From assembly GCF_001898315.1 (NCBI RefSeq), contig NZ_MKTQ01000014.1, positions 533,087 to 597,086 of the forward strand: a stretch of DNA of 64,000 bases, in the 5' to 3' direction. Position numbers and translations under genes: made by a program. The DNA comes from Microbacterium sp. 70-16. Its GTDB lineage: Bacteria; Actinomycetota; Actinomycetes; Actinomycetales; Microbacteriaceae. The notes beneath the pieces are model-generated. The model was not told the origin of the DNA and did not search any database. It saw nothing but the letters and a program-made list of their open reading frames with translations. Below, piece after piece: positions 8,044 through 15,310 of the stretch (its first letter is position 1; each line of letters opens with the position of its first letter).

Positions 8044-9714
8044 ATGCCTGCACCCACCACTCACCACCGCGCCGACGTGCTCGTCATCGGATGGGGGCTG
8101 GCCGGTCTCGTCGCGGCAAGTGAAGCGGCATCCGCTGGCAAGAGCGTCATCATCGTCGACCAGGAGCCTCGGCCGAATCTCGGCGGGCAGGCGTTCTGGT
8201 CGTTCGGCGGGCTGCTGTTCATCGACTCTCCCGAGCAGCGTCGATTCGGCATCTCGGATTCGCTCGAACTCGCCCGGCAGGACTGGTTCGCGACGGCCGG
8301 GTTCGACCGTGACGAGGACCATTGGCCACGCCAGTGGGCCGAGGCGTACTTGAACTTCGCGCACGGCGAGAAGCGCGCGTGGCTGCGCGAGAAGGGCGTC
8401 GGGTTCTTCCCCGTCGTCGGCTGGGCCGAGCGGGGCGGCTACACCGCGACCGGACCCGGCAACTCGGTGCCGCGGTTCCACATCACGTGGGGCACCGGCC
8501 CCGGGCTCGTCGCACCGTTCCAGGCCGCGGTCGAGCGTGCCGAAGGCGAAGGTCGTCTCACGATCCTGCCCCGCCACAAGGTCGCGAGCCTCACGGTGAC
8601 CGACGGCACCGTCACCGGAGCTACCGGAGACATCCTCGCGCCGTCCGGTGCCGCGCGCGGCGTCGCGACCTCGCGCGAGGTCGTCGGAGCCTTCGAGATC
8701 ACGGCGGCGGCCACGATCGTGGCCTCGGGCGGCATCGGCGGCAACCACGAGCTCGTCCGCGCGCAGTGGCCCGAGCGCCTCGGCACGCCGCCCGAGCACA
8801 TGGTCACGGGCGTGCCCGCCTATGTCGACGGATCGATGCAGCCCGTGTCGGCCGCCGCCGGCGCGCACCTGATCAACGGCGACCGCATGTGGCACTACGT
8901 CGAAGGCATCCAGAACTGGGATCCGGTGTGGCCGCAGCATGGCATCCGCATTCTGCCCGGACCGTCGTCGATCTGGCTGGATGCCACGGGCGCCCGCCTG
9001 CCCGTGCCGCTGTTCCCCGGTTTCGACACGCTGGGCACGCTCGCACACCTGCGCCAGACCGGGTACGACCACTCGTGGTTCGTGCTGTCGCAGCAGATCA
9101 TCGAGAAGGAGTTCACCCTCTCGGGCAGCGAGCAGAACCCCGACTTGACCGGCAAAGACCTGCCCCTGCTGCTGAAATCCCGCCTCGGCAAGGGTGCGGC
9201 AGGTCCCGTGCAGGCGTTCCTCGACCACGGCGCCGACTTCATCGTCCGTCGCACGCTCGACGACCTCATCGACGGGATGCGCGCGCTGCCCGGCGGTGAC
9301 GTGCTCGACCCGGCTCGCGTACGGTTCGAGGTCGAGGCCCGCGATCGCGAGATGGACAACGACTTCACGAAGGATGCCCAGATCGCGATGCTGCGCTCGG
9401 CCCGCGCGTATCGCGGCGACAAGCTGATCCGCACGGCGACGCCGCACAAGATCCTCGATCCCGCCGCGGGTCCGCTGATCGCGGTGAAGCTGCACGTGCT
9501 TACCCGCAAGTCGCTCGGCGGCATCGAGACCGACCTGTCCGGTCGCGCTCTCGGCGTGGGCGGCGCCCCCGTGCCGGGACTGTATGCGGCCGGCGAGGCC
9601 TCAGGCTTCGGCGGCGGCGGCGTGCACGGCTACCGGGCGCTGGAGGGCACGTTCGTCGGTGGATGCCTGTTCTCGGGTCGGGTCGCCGGCCGCGCGGCAG
9701 CGGCCGCCGTCTGA
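8044..9714 (+). CDS. FAD-binding dehydrogenase (fumarate reductase/3-ketosteroid dehydrogenase-like flavoprotein)
   Basis: 556-residue flavoprotein. The N-terminal Rossmann motif GWGLAGLVAASEAASAGKSV lies at about 16-35, followed by VDQEPRPNLGGQAFWS. The C-terminal FAD-contact segment is GLYAAGEASGFGGGGVHGYRA. It resembles the large uncharacterised group annotated simply as FAD-binding dehydrogenase, related to FrdA/KstD. The true electron acceptor and substrate cannot be read from sequence. A clear GAAGGAG lies 8 bases before ATG 8044. It has no steroid or succinate genes next to it. Confidence 0.85.
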   Translation: MPAPTTHHRADVLVIGWGLAGLVAASEAASAGKSVIIVDQEPRPNLGGQAFWSFGGLLFIDSPEQRRFGISDSLELARQDWFATAGFDRDEDHWPRQWAEAYLNFAHGEKRAWLREKGVGFFPVVGWAERGGYTATGPGNSVPRFHITWGTGPGLVAPFQAAVERAEGEGRLTILPRHKVASLTVTDGTVTGATGDILAPSGAARGVATSREVVGAFEITAAATIVASGGIGGNHELVRAQWPERLGTPPEHMVTGVPAYVDGSMQPVSAAAGAHLINGDRMWHYVEGIQNWDPVWPQHGIRILPGPSSIWLDATGARLPVPLFPGFDTLGTLAHLRQTGYDHSWFVLSQQIIEKEFTLSGSEQNPDLTGKDLPLLLKSRLGKGAAGPVQAFLDHGADFIVRRTLDDLIDGMRALPGGDVLDPARVRFEVEARDREMDNDFTKDAQIAMLRSARAYRGDKLIRTATPHKILDPAAGPLIAVKLHVLTRKSLGGIETDLSGRALGVGGAPVPGLYAAGEASGFGGGGVHGYRALEGTFVGGCLFSGRVAGRAAAAAV

Positions 9715-9740
9715 CCACAGGCCGTCTGTCGGGCTCCTGG

Positions 9741-9795
9741 CGGTCAGGCGCCGTGTAGCGGTCGGTCAGGCCGCCGCACGCCGGGCGGTCAGGCC
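9741..9795. repeat. Three direct repeats of CGGTCAGGC across the 3' end of the following minus-strand gene
   Basis: CGGTCAGGC occurs at 9741, 9763 and 9786, a period of 22-23 bases. The third copy contains the stop codon of the gene ending at 9789, so every copy reads TGA on the minus strand. It fills the gap between two convergent genes. Confidence 0.7.
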
Positions 9796-10460
9796 GCGGG
9801 GCCGGTCGCGCGCACGGTCGTGAGTCCCGACCGGACGGTGTCGCGGGTGAGGACGTGCCCGCGCGTGAGGCTCACGCGCGTCCACGGCCCGTTGCGGCGG
9901 ATCACGGCGGACTCCTGCCCGCCGATGAACCCGAGTGCGAACGCGGCGAAGGCGACGCCTCGAGGCAGCTGTGCGAGCGCATCGTCGGGGGCTCCCCACA
10001 CGGCCGAGCGGACGGCGTGGACGGCATCCTCACCGGCATCCGTAGGCACCTGCTCGGCGACGGCGGCGATGCCCCACTGGGCGCGCGAGGCGAGGTCGGA
10101 TGCCGCGAGCTCGCCGTCTGCCGACCAACCCGCGCGCGGCGGCGACACACCCGCCCACGTCGCCGTCACGGCTGTCTCGGGCAGCGTCAGGGCGAGCGGA
10201 TCGGCCGAAGCCTGCAGCGTCGACGCGTCGACGACAAGGTCGCACACGAGTTCGGGGTCCACGCGCACGATCCGCATGCCCAGGATCGTCGGCGTCGCCT
10301 CGAGCAGCGTCCGCGGCGCGAGCGGCGCAGATGTCAGCACGAGCGCGCCGCCCTGCGCCTTCACGCGCAGCGCGCCGTCGCCGAGGCGCGCGGCACGCTG
10401 GGCGAAGACGAGAACGTCGGAGGCGGTCGGGGCGTCGGGGAAGAGCAGGCGTTGCGACAT
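9789..10460 (-). CDS. Hypothetical protein beside tesB
   Basis: 223 residues; I do not recognise the family. The N-terminus MSQRLLFPDAPTASDVLVF has no signal peptide. The protein is Ala/Val/Leu rich with alternating beta-like stretches (GGALVLTSAPL, DLVVDAST, AVTATWAGVSPPRAG), and no catalytic motif stands out. A region near 165-185 (FAAFALGFIGGQESAVIRR) is hydrophobic but interrupted by charge. It is divergent from tesB across 48 bp. A TAGTTT hexamer sits 7 bases before the ATG, consistent with a leaderless message. Composition matches its neighbours, so no sign of transfer. Confidence 0.75.
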   Translation of the reverse strand: MSQRLLFPDAPTASDVLVFAQRAARLGDGALRVKAQGGALVLTSAPLAPRTLLEATPTILGMRIVRVDPELVCDLVVDASTLQASADPLALTLPETAVTATWAGVSPPRAGWSADGELAASDLASRAQWGIAAVAEQVPTDAGEDAVHAVRSAVWGAPDDALAQLPRGVAFAAFALGFIGGQESAVIRRNGPWTRVSLTRGHVLTRDTVRSGLTTVRATGPAA

Positions 10461-10467
10461 CCGCCCT

Positions 10468-10473
10468 AAACTA
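10468..10473 (-). promoter_or_regulatory. -10 element of the gene ending at 9789 (leaderless)
   Basis: TAGTTT on the minus strand, seven bases before the ATG at 10460. The same A/T island also gives TAAACT (10466-10471) on the plus strand, a possible -10 for tesB, which has its own GGAG ribosome-binding site at 10501. Confidence 0.45.
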
Positions 10474-10508
10474 CCAAGCGGACCACGCACGCGGCGGACA
10501 GGAGCACG

Positions 10509-11402
10509 GTGAGCGAGACGACGGGCACGGAGCAGAACCCGGATCCTGTCGCGCGGATGCTCGACGTGCTCGACCTCGATTCGAGTGCCGCGCGCACGAC
10601 GGAGGACATCTTCACCGGATCGTCGCAGGCGATGCCGTCGGGCCGCATCTTCGGCGGCCAGGTGCTCGCGCAGGCGATCATCGCCGCCGACCGGACGACC
10701 GCCGACGATCGCGTCCCGCATTCGATGCACGGGTACTTCCTGCGCCCGGGCGACGCATCGCAGGGCATCACGCTGTCGGTCGACCGCATCCACGACGGCC
10801 GGTCTTTCTCGACGCGGCGCACGCAGGCCTACCAGCAGGGCGTCCCGATCTTCTCGATGATCGCCTCGTTCGAGCACGAAGACCCGGGTCTGGACCACCA
10901 GGCGACCGCGCCGGAGGGCGTGCTCTCGCCCGACGAGGCGCGCGCGCACGCGTTCGCGGGCGCCGAGCACCCGCTGTCGCGGCGACTGCTCGCCGGCAGC
11001 GCGATCGAGGTCGTGCACGCCGACGGCGCGATCTACGACGCCGTGCCCGGCGAGCACGTGCCGCACCAGAACGTGTGGGTGCGCACGCGCCGCCCGATCG
11101 GCGACGACCTCGCCGTGCACCGCGCGGTGCTCGCGTACCTGAGCGACCTGACGATCCAGGAGTCGGTGCTGCGCGCGCACGGCGTGCCGTGGGCGCAGGC
11201 GGGCCTGAAGGTCGCCAGCCTCGACCACGCGATGTGGTGGCACCGCCCCGCGCGCGTCGACGAGTGGCTGCTCTACGCGCAGGAATCGCCCAGCGCCCGC
11301 GGCGGCCGGGGCCTGGCCACCGGTCGGATCTTCACGCGTGACGGCGTGCTCGTCGCCTCCGTCGCGCAGGAGATCATGGTGCGCGTGCCCGACGCCGACT
11401 GA
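10509..11402 (+). CDS. tesB: Acyl-CoA thioesterase II
   Basis: Hydrolyses acyl-CoA to free acid and CoA; 297-residue tandem double-hotdog protein. The first hotdog has TGSSQAMPSGRIFGGQVLAQAI and HSMHGYFLRPGD; the second has LAYLSDLTIQESVLRAHG, SLDHAMWWHRPARVDEWLLYAQ and GRGLATGRIFTRDGVLVASVAQE. This matches TesB across its length. The catalytic Asp is most likely that of LSDLT. The start is GTG 10509 with GGAG seven bases upstream. It converges on the small thioesterase gene, leaving a 14-bp gap. Confidence 0.95.
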   Translation: MSETTGTEQNPDPVARMLDVLDLDSSAARTTEDIFTGSSQAMPSGRIFGGQVLAQAIIAADRTTADDRVPHSMHGYFLRPGDASQGITLSVDRIHDGRSFSTRRTQAYQQGVPIFSMIASFEHEDPGLDHQATAPEGVLSPDEARAHAFAGAEHPLSRRLLAGSAIEVVHADGAIYDAVPGEHVPHQNVWVRTRRPIGDDLAVHRAVLAYLSDLTIQESVLRAHGVPWAQAGLKVASLDHAMWWHRPARVDEWLLYAQESPSARGGRGLATGRIFTRDGVLVASVAQEIMVRVPDAD

Positions 11403-11416
11403 TCAGCGCCGACGGA

Positions 11417-11893
11417 TCAGTGGCGACGGAACTCGACGGCTTCGCCGAGATACGGCTGCCACGCGGCGCGCATCCGGTCGCTCAGTCGGATCGGCCGGAA
11501 CGACTGCGCATCGACGAGGACCACCGACGAGGATGCCCGGGCGTACAGCTTCTGCGCCTCGTCGCTGGTCGGGCTGAACACCTCGTAGCAGACCTCGACG
11601 CTGGATCCGCCGAGCTTGCTGAACCACATCTGCACGTCGAGCGGCTCACGCCGGTAGGGTACCGGCGCGAGGTACTCGATCTCCTGGTGCGCGATGAGCG
11701 TCAGCTCACCGGCATCCAGCCCCGTCTCGAGCACCGCGGTGTCGGGGGCATCCTCCCCCGCGACGGGGCTCCAGAACACGCGCACGCGCGCCTCTTCGAG
11801 GAGCTTGAGCATCGTGGCGTTGTTGACGTGGTTGAACGCATCGAGATCGCCCCACCGCAGGTGGATCGGGACGTGGATCCGGCTTCGGGACAT
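11417..11893 (-). CDS. YbgC/FadM-type hotdog thioesterase
   Basis: 158-residue single-hotdog acyl-CoA thioesterase. The 4-hydroxybenzoyl-CoA thioesterase signature is LRWGDLDAFNHVNNATMLKLLEEAR at 12-36, with Asp16 or Asp18 as likely catalytic acid and the HVNN turn. It is followed by HQEIEYLAPVPYR and ARASSSVVLVD. The start ATG shares one base with the ettA stop (TGATG), so it is made from the same message. This pairing occurs in other actinobacteria as far as I recall. The physiological acyl-CoA is unknown. Confidence 0.9.
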   Translation of the reverse strand: MSRSRIHVPIHLRWGDLDAFNHVNNATMLKLLEEARVRVFWSPVAGEDAPDTAVLETGLDAGELTLIAHQEIEYLAPVPYRREPLDVQMWFSKLGGSSVEVCYEVFSPTSDEAQKLYARASSSVVLVDAQSFRPIRLSDRMRAAWQPYLGEAVEFRRH

Positions 11894-13572
11894 CAGTCGC
11901 GCGTCAGCTTGCGGTGGGTCGAGCGGTGCGGGTTCGCGGCATCCGGACCGAGGCGCTCGATCTTGTTCGCCTCGTACGCCTCGAAGTTGCCCTCGAACCA
12001 GTACCACTGGTCGGGCTCTTCATCGGTGCCCTCATAGGCGAGGATGTGCGTCGCGATGCGGTCGAGGAACCACCGGTCGTGCGTGATGACGACGGCGCAG
12101 CCGGGGAACTCGAGCAGCGCGTTCTCGAGCGAGCTCAGGGTTTCGACGTCGAGGTCGTTGGTCGGCTCGTCGAGGAGCAGCAGGTTGCCGCCCTCCTTGA
12201 GCGTCAGCGCGAGGTTGAGACGGTTGCGCTCACCACCGGAGAGCACGCCTGCCTTCTTCTGCTGGTCGGGCCCCTTGAAGCCGAACTTCGAGACGTAGGC
12301 GCGCGAGGGGATCTCGGTCTTGCCGACCGTGATGATGTCGAGGCCGTCGGAGACGACCTCCCACAGCGTCTTGTTCGGGTCGATGTTGGCACGGCTCTGG
12401 TCGACGTAGCTGATCTTGACGGTCTCGCCGACCTTCAGGTCGCCACCGTCGAGCGGCTCGAGACCGACGATCGTCTTGAACAGGGTCGTCTTTCCGACGC
12501 CGTTCGGGCCGATCACACCGACGATGCCGTTCGGCGGCAGGCTGAAGCTCAGGCCGTCGATGAGCGAGCGGTCGCCGAAGCCCTTCTTGAGCTTCTTCGC
12601 CTCGATCACGACGCTGCCCAGGCGCGGGCCCGCGGGGATCTGGATCTCTTCGAAGTCGAGCTTGCGCGTGCGCTCGGCCTCGGCCGCCATCTCTTCGTAG
12701 CGGGCCAGACGTGCCTTCGACTTCGTCTGACGGCCCTTGGCAGAAGAGCGCACCCACTCGAGTTCGTCCTTGAGGCGCTTGGCGAGCTTGGCATCCTTCT
12801 TGCCCTGGATGTCGAGGCGCTCGGCCTTCTTCTCGAGGTAGGTCGAGTAGTTGCCCTCGTAGCCGATGAGCCGGCCGCGGTCGACCTCGGCGATCCACTC
12901 TGCGACGTTGTCGAGGAAGTACCGGTCGTGGGTGATCGCGATGACCGCGCCCTTGTACGACTGCAGGTGCTGCTCGAGCCAGAGCACGCTCTCGGCATCG
13001 AGGTGGTTGGTGGGCTCGTCGAGCAGGAGGAGGTCGGGCTTCTGCAGCAGCAGCTTCGCGAGGGCGACGCGGCGGCGCTCACCACCGGAGAGCTTGGTCA
13101 CGGGCTCGTCGCCCGGAGGCGTGCGCAACGCGTCCATGGCCTGCTCGAGCTGCGAGTCGAGGTCCCAGCCGTCGGCCGCGTCGATCTCTTCCTGCAGCAC
13201 ACCCATCTCAGCCAGCAGCGCGTCGAAGTCGGCGTCGGGATCGGCCATCTGCGCGGAGATCTCGTTGAACCGGTCGAGCTTGCCCTTGATCGCGACGCCG
13301 TCCTGGATGTTCTCCAGCACGGTCTTGGTCTCGTCGAGCTCGGGTTCCTGCATGAGGATGCCGACGGTGAAGCCCGGTGTGAGCTTCGCCTCGCCGTTGG
13401 AGGGGGTGTCCAGGCCCGCCATGATCTTCAGGATCGTGGACTTACCGGCGCCGTTCGGACCGACCATGCCGATCTTCGCGCCCGGCAGGAACGACATCGT
13501 GACGTCGTCGAGGATCAGCTTCTCGCCCACTGCCTTGCGGGCGCGGACCATGGAGTAGATGTATTCGGCCAT
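11893..13572 (-). CDS. ettA: Energy-dependent translational throttle protein EttA (ABC-F)
   Basis: ABC-F ATPase that binds the ribosomal E site and gates entry into elongation according to energy charge; no membrane domain. 559 residues. The first ABC domain has Walker A GPNGAGKST (38-46), signature LSGGERRRVALAK and DEPTNHLDAESV. The arm and PtIM linker contain AERLDIQGKKDAKLAKRLKDE. The second ABC domain has GPNGVGKTT, LSGGERNRLNLA and DEPTNDLDVETL. Length and linker match EttA rather than antibiotic-resistance ABC-F proteins. A TAGACT hexamer ends 9 bases before the ATG. Confidence 0.97.
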   Translation of the reverse strand: MAEYIYSMVRARKAVGEKLILDDVTMSFLPGAKIGMVGPNGAGKSTILKIMAGLDTPSNGEAKLTPGFTVGILMQEPELDETKTVLENIQDGVAIKGKLDRFNEISAQMADPDADFDALLAEMGVLQEEIDAADGWDLDSQLEQAMDALRTPPGDEPVTKLSGGERRRVALAKLLLQKPDLLLLDEPTNHLDAESVLWLEQHLQSYKGAVIAITHDRYFLDNVAEWIAEVDRGRLIGYEGNYSTYLEKKAERLDIQGKKDAKLAKRLKDELEWVRSSAKGRQTKSKARLARYEEMAAEAERTRKLDFEEIQIPAGPRLGSVVIEAKKLKKGFGDRSLIDGLSFSLPPNGIVGVIGPNGVGKTTLFKTIVGLEPLDGGDLKVGETVKISYVDQSRANIDPNKTLWEVVSDGLDIITVGKTEIPSRAYVSKFGFKGPDQQKKAGVLSGGERNRLNLALTLKEGGNLLLLDEPTNDLDVETLSSLENALLEFPGCAVVITHDRWFLDRIATHILAYEGTDEEPDQWYWFEGNFEAYEANKIERLGPDAANPHRSTHRKLTRD

Positions 13573-13581
13573 AACGGCCCC

Positions 13582-13587
13582 AGTCTA
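13582..13587 (-). promoter_or_regulatory. -10 element of ettA
   Basis: TAGACT on the minus strand, nine bases before the ettA ATG, without an obvious ribosome-binding site between. Confidence 0.5.
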
Positions 13588-13617
13588 CGGGGCACCCAGC
13601 CGAACGGATGCCTTCAG

Positions 13618-13663
13618 CTCACCAGTCGATGGGGCTCAGTCGATGGGGCTCACCAGTCGATGG
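13618..13663. repeat. Tandem AGTCGATGGGGCTC repeat at the end of the lipoprotein gene
   Basis: Three copies of AGTCGATGG start at 13624, 13638 and 13654; the first two are identical over 14 bases. The stop codon of the lipoprotein gene (13650-13652) is inside the array, so the 3' end of the gene has been duplicated downstream. Confidence 0.75.
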
Positions 13664-14144
13664 CGCGCGTCTGCCCGACGAGGCACGTGCCCGTCGGTGT
13701 GAGCGGCAGCACCAGCGCCGTCGGTACGGCGACCGACGGGCCGACCTGGCCGACGAGGCACTCGCCTGCCCACCGCACCGAGAATTGGATCGAGTCGGCG
13801 GCGTTGCCCACCGTCGTGAGATCCTGCGTGACCTCCATCGCGTCCTTCGGGAAGCCCGCCGTCACGAGCGCGTCGATGTAGGCGCGGCCCTGCACGCTGG
13901 CATCCGTCGCGGCAACGGCGTTCATCACCTCGGTGAACAGCGGCAGGTTGTCGGCCGCCGTTCCGTCGGGGACGAGCACCGCACTGGTCGCTGTCGGCGT
14001 GGGCGTCGCGCTCGGCTGCGAAACCGACGCGGTCGGCGACGAAGTCGGCTCGGTCGTCGGGGTGCAGCCGGCGAACACGAGTGCGCCGATGACGAGAAGC
14101 GTCATCACGAGGGGTCGAGACGAGGACAGATCGGATCGGCGCAC
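13650..14144 (-). CDS. Predicted lipoprotein (DUF6993-like)
   Basis: 164 residues. A hydrophobic signal segment (PLVMTLLVIGALVFAGC) ends in a lipobox at Cys27, so the protein should be lipid-anchored on the outer face of the membrane. A Thr/Ser/Pro linker follows, then a compact domain of about 110 residues. The domain has two Cys (GECLVGQVG and TGTCLVGQT) that could form a disulfide and repeat the CLVGQ motif. I recall similar proteins filed under DUF6993; function unknown. The start is GTG, six bases after TAGACT. Confidence 0.8.
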   Translation of the reverse strand: MRRSDLSSSRPLVMTLLVIGALVFAGCTPTTEPTSSPTASVSQPSATPTPTATSAVLVPDGTAADNLPLFTEVMNAVAATDASVQGRAYIDALVTAGFPKDAMEVTQDLTTVGNAADSIQFSVRWAGECLVGQVGPSVAVPTALVLPLTPTGTCLVGQTRAIDW

Positions 14145-14150
14145 CCGTCG

Positions 14151-14156
14151 AGTCTA
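14151..14156 (-). promoter_or_regulatory. -10 element of the lipoprotein gene (leaderless)
   Basis: TAGACT six bases before the GTG start at 14144, the same hexamer and spacing as at ligA, mnmA, gatC and trmD. Confidence 0.55.
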
Positions 14157-14217
14157 AAACGGTCGCACGGCGCGGCCGCGCCACGGCTTCACCACGGCTC
14201 CACCACGGGCGGAGCGC

Positions 14218-14817
14218 TCAGAACGGCGTCGGGTCGTCGCCCCACGCTCCTGCCGCCACCAGTTCGGGCGCGTCGACCGGCGGCGCTCCGGCCGCGTCCT
14301 CGGCTGGCACGGTCGCCGTGCGCGCTTCGACGGCTTCCAGCGGAGGTCGCGAGTCGAGTGCGCGAGCGGCCTCACCGGGCGTCGCCCACGCGTCGGCCCC
14401 GACCTGAGGGGCGGGCCCGGACTGCGCGCCTGCCCCGACCTGCGGGGCGGCCGACGACGACGTCGCGGCCGCGTCGCGCACGAACGACGCGACACCGAAC
14501 TTGAGATCGGGACCGAGAGCGCTCGCCTCGAGATCGACGGTCACACCACTGTGGCCGTTCGAGTCCCATTTGCGGACCTTGAGCTTGCCCATGACGATGA
14601 CGCGCTGACCGCGCTGCAGCGAGGCGAGCGCGTGCTCGGCGAGCCGTCGAAAGACGGCGACGTCGTAGTAGTTGGTGTGGACGTCGGTCCACGTGCCGTT
14701 CTCGAGCCGGCGCTCCGTGCTGGCGAGCCCGAACGTGGCCATCACGACTCCGTTCGAGAGTTCGCGTCGCTCGGGCGCCGAGGTGAGGTTGCCGGTCACG
14801 GCGATGAGATCTGACAT
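14218..14817 (-). CDS. Single-stranded DNA-binding protein (SSB paralogue)
   Basis: 199 residues. The OB fold covers about 1-112: MSDLIAVTGNLTSAPERREL, FGLASTERR, HTNYYDVAVFRRLAEHALASLQRGQRVIVMGKLKVRKW. A Gln/Pro/Ala-rich linker leads to the tip DDPTPF, matching the acidic C-terminal tip (DDDIPF in E. coli) through which SSB recruits partner proteins. It is not in an rpsF-rpsR operon, so it is probably a second SSB, perhaps for recombination or DNA uptake (cf. SsbB); this is inference. AAAGGAACC precedes ATG 14817. Confidence 0.9.
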   Translation of the reverse strand: MSDLIAVTGNLTSAPERRELSNGVVMATFGLASTERRLENGTWTDVHTNYYDVAVFRRLAEHALASLQRGQRVIVMGKLKVRKWDSNGHSGVTVDLEASALGPDLKFGVASFVRDAAATSSSAAPQVGAGAQSGPAPQVGADAWATPGEAARALDSRPPLEAVEARTATVPAEDAAGAPPVDAPELVAAGAWGDDPTPF

Positions 14818-14911
14818 GGCGGTTCCTTTCGTCGATGACCGCGGTCCCTCCGCGGCCCTGCTCCGGCGCCCGCGTGCCCTGTCGGACGCCGGAGCAGGGC
14901 CAGCATGTTCC

Positions 14912-14990
14912 GTCGCGGCACCCCGTGGGACGGCACACCCGCGATCTGTGGGCAGTTTCGGAAATTCGTCGATTGTGGAGGAGGCGATGA
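14912..14990 (+). repeat. Dispersed leader-like repeat, copy A
   Basis: One of three related segments in the window (also 56119-56196 plus strand and 51203-51277 minus strand). Shared blocks in order are CGTGG-GACG, GATCTGTGGGCAGTT, GAAATTC, and then ATTGTGGAGGAG followed by NCG and ATG or GTG. The last block resembles a ribosome-binding site with start codon. The short frame from this ATG (14987) has 24 codons and ends with an ATGA overlap on the gene at 15058. Confidence 0.65.
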
Positions 14991-15026
14991 AACCGATCCA
15001 CGCGCGGCCCTCAGCAATGTCGGCGG

Positions 15027-15042
15027 TCGTACCTATGTTCGA
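15027..15042 (+). promoter_or_regulatory. LexA (SOS) box upstream of the small gene at 15058
   Basis: TCGTACCTATGTTCGA matches the actinobacterial/mycobacterial SOS consensus TCGAAC-N4-GTTCGA at 11 of 12 defined bases. It lies 15 bases before the start codon and overlaps a possible -10 (TATGTT, 15034-15039), a position where LexA would repress. Confidence 0.65.
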
Positions 15043-15057
15043 AGCAGGAGGTCCGAC

Positions 15058-15303
15058 ATGACACTCATCGATGGCTTCACCACCCCGACCGTGCGCGGAG
15101 TGACGCTGCGAGCCGTATCCGCACGGCGCTGGCGTGTGCTCGACCGCACAGGCCGCATCCTCGGTCACCTGCGCGCCGAGGCGGTCAGCGCGGGCACCCG
15201 GTTCCACGCCGAGCGCTTCGACCTCGCGGGGCGCCGATTGCGCGAGCTGGGCGCGTTCTGGACCGCCGTGGAGGCCGTGGAATGCTTGCGCTACCTGCGC
15301 TGA
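15058..15303 (+). CDS. Small basic protein, probably SOS-regulated, function unknown
   Basis: 81 residues, family not recognised. It is Arg rich (about 14 Arg): TLRAVSARRWRVLDRTGRILGHLRAE in the centre and FWTAVEAVECLRYLR at the end. There is no signal peptide or membrane segment. The beta-strand-like start (RGVTLRAVSARRWRVLD-TGRILGHL) suggests a small beta sheet. A good ribosome-binding site (AGGAGG) lies 7 bases before ATG 15058. The SOS box directly upstream and the SSB gene on the other side suggest a DNA-damage role; this is inference. Confidence 0.75.
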   Translation: MTLIDGFTTPTVRGVTLRAVSARRWRVLDRTGRILGHLRAEAVSAGTRFHAERFDLAGRRLRELGAFWTAVEAVECLRYLR

Positions 15304-15310
15304 ACCGGCG

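Noticed and set aside
14912..14990. Replication origin or DnaA-box cluster because of TGTGGACA-like words in the dispersed repeat
   Set aside because: One box-like word per copy, no AT-rich region, and no dnaA, dnaN or parB nearby.
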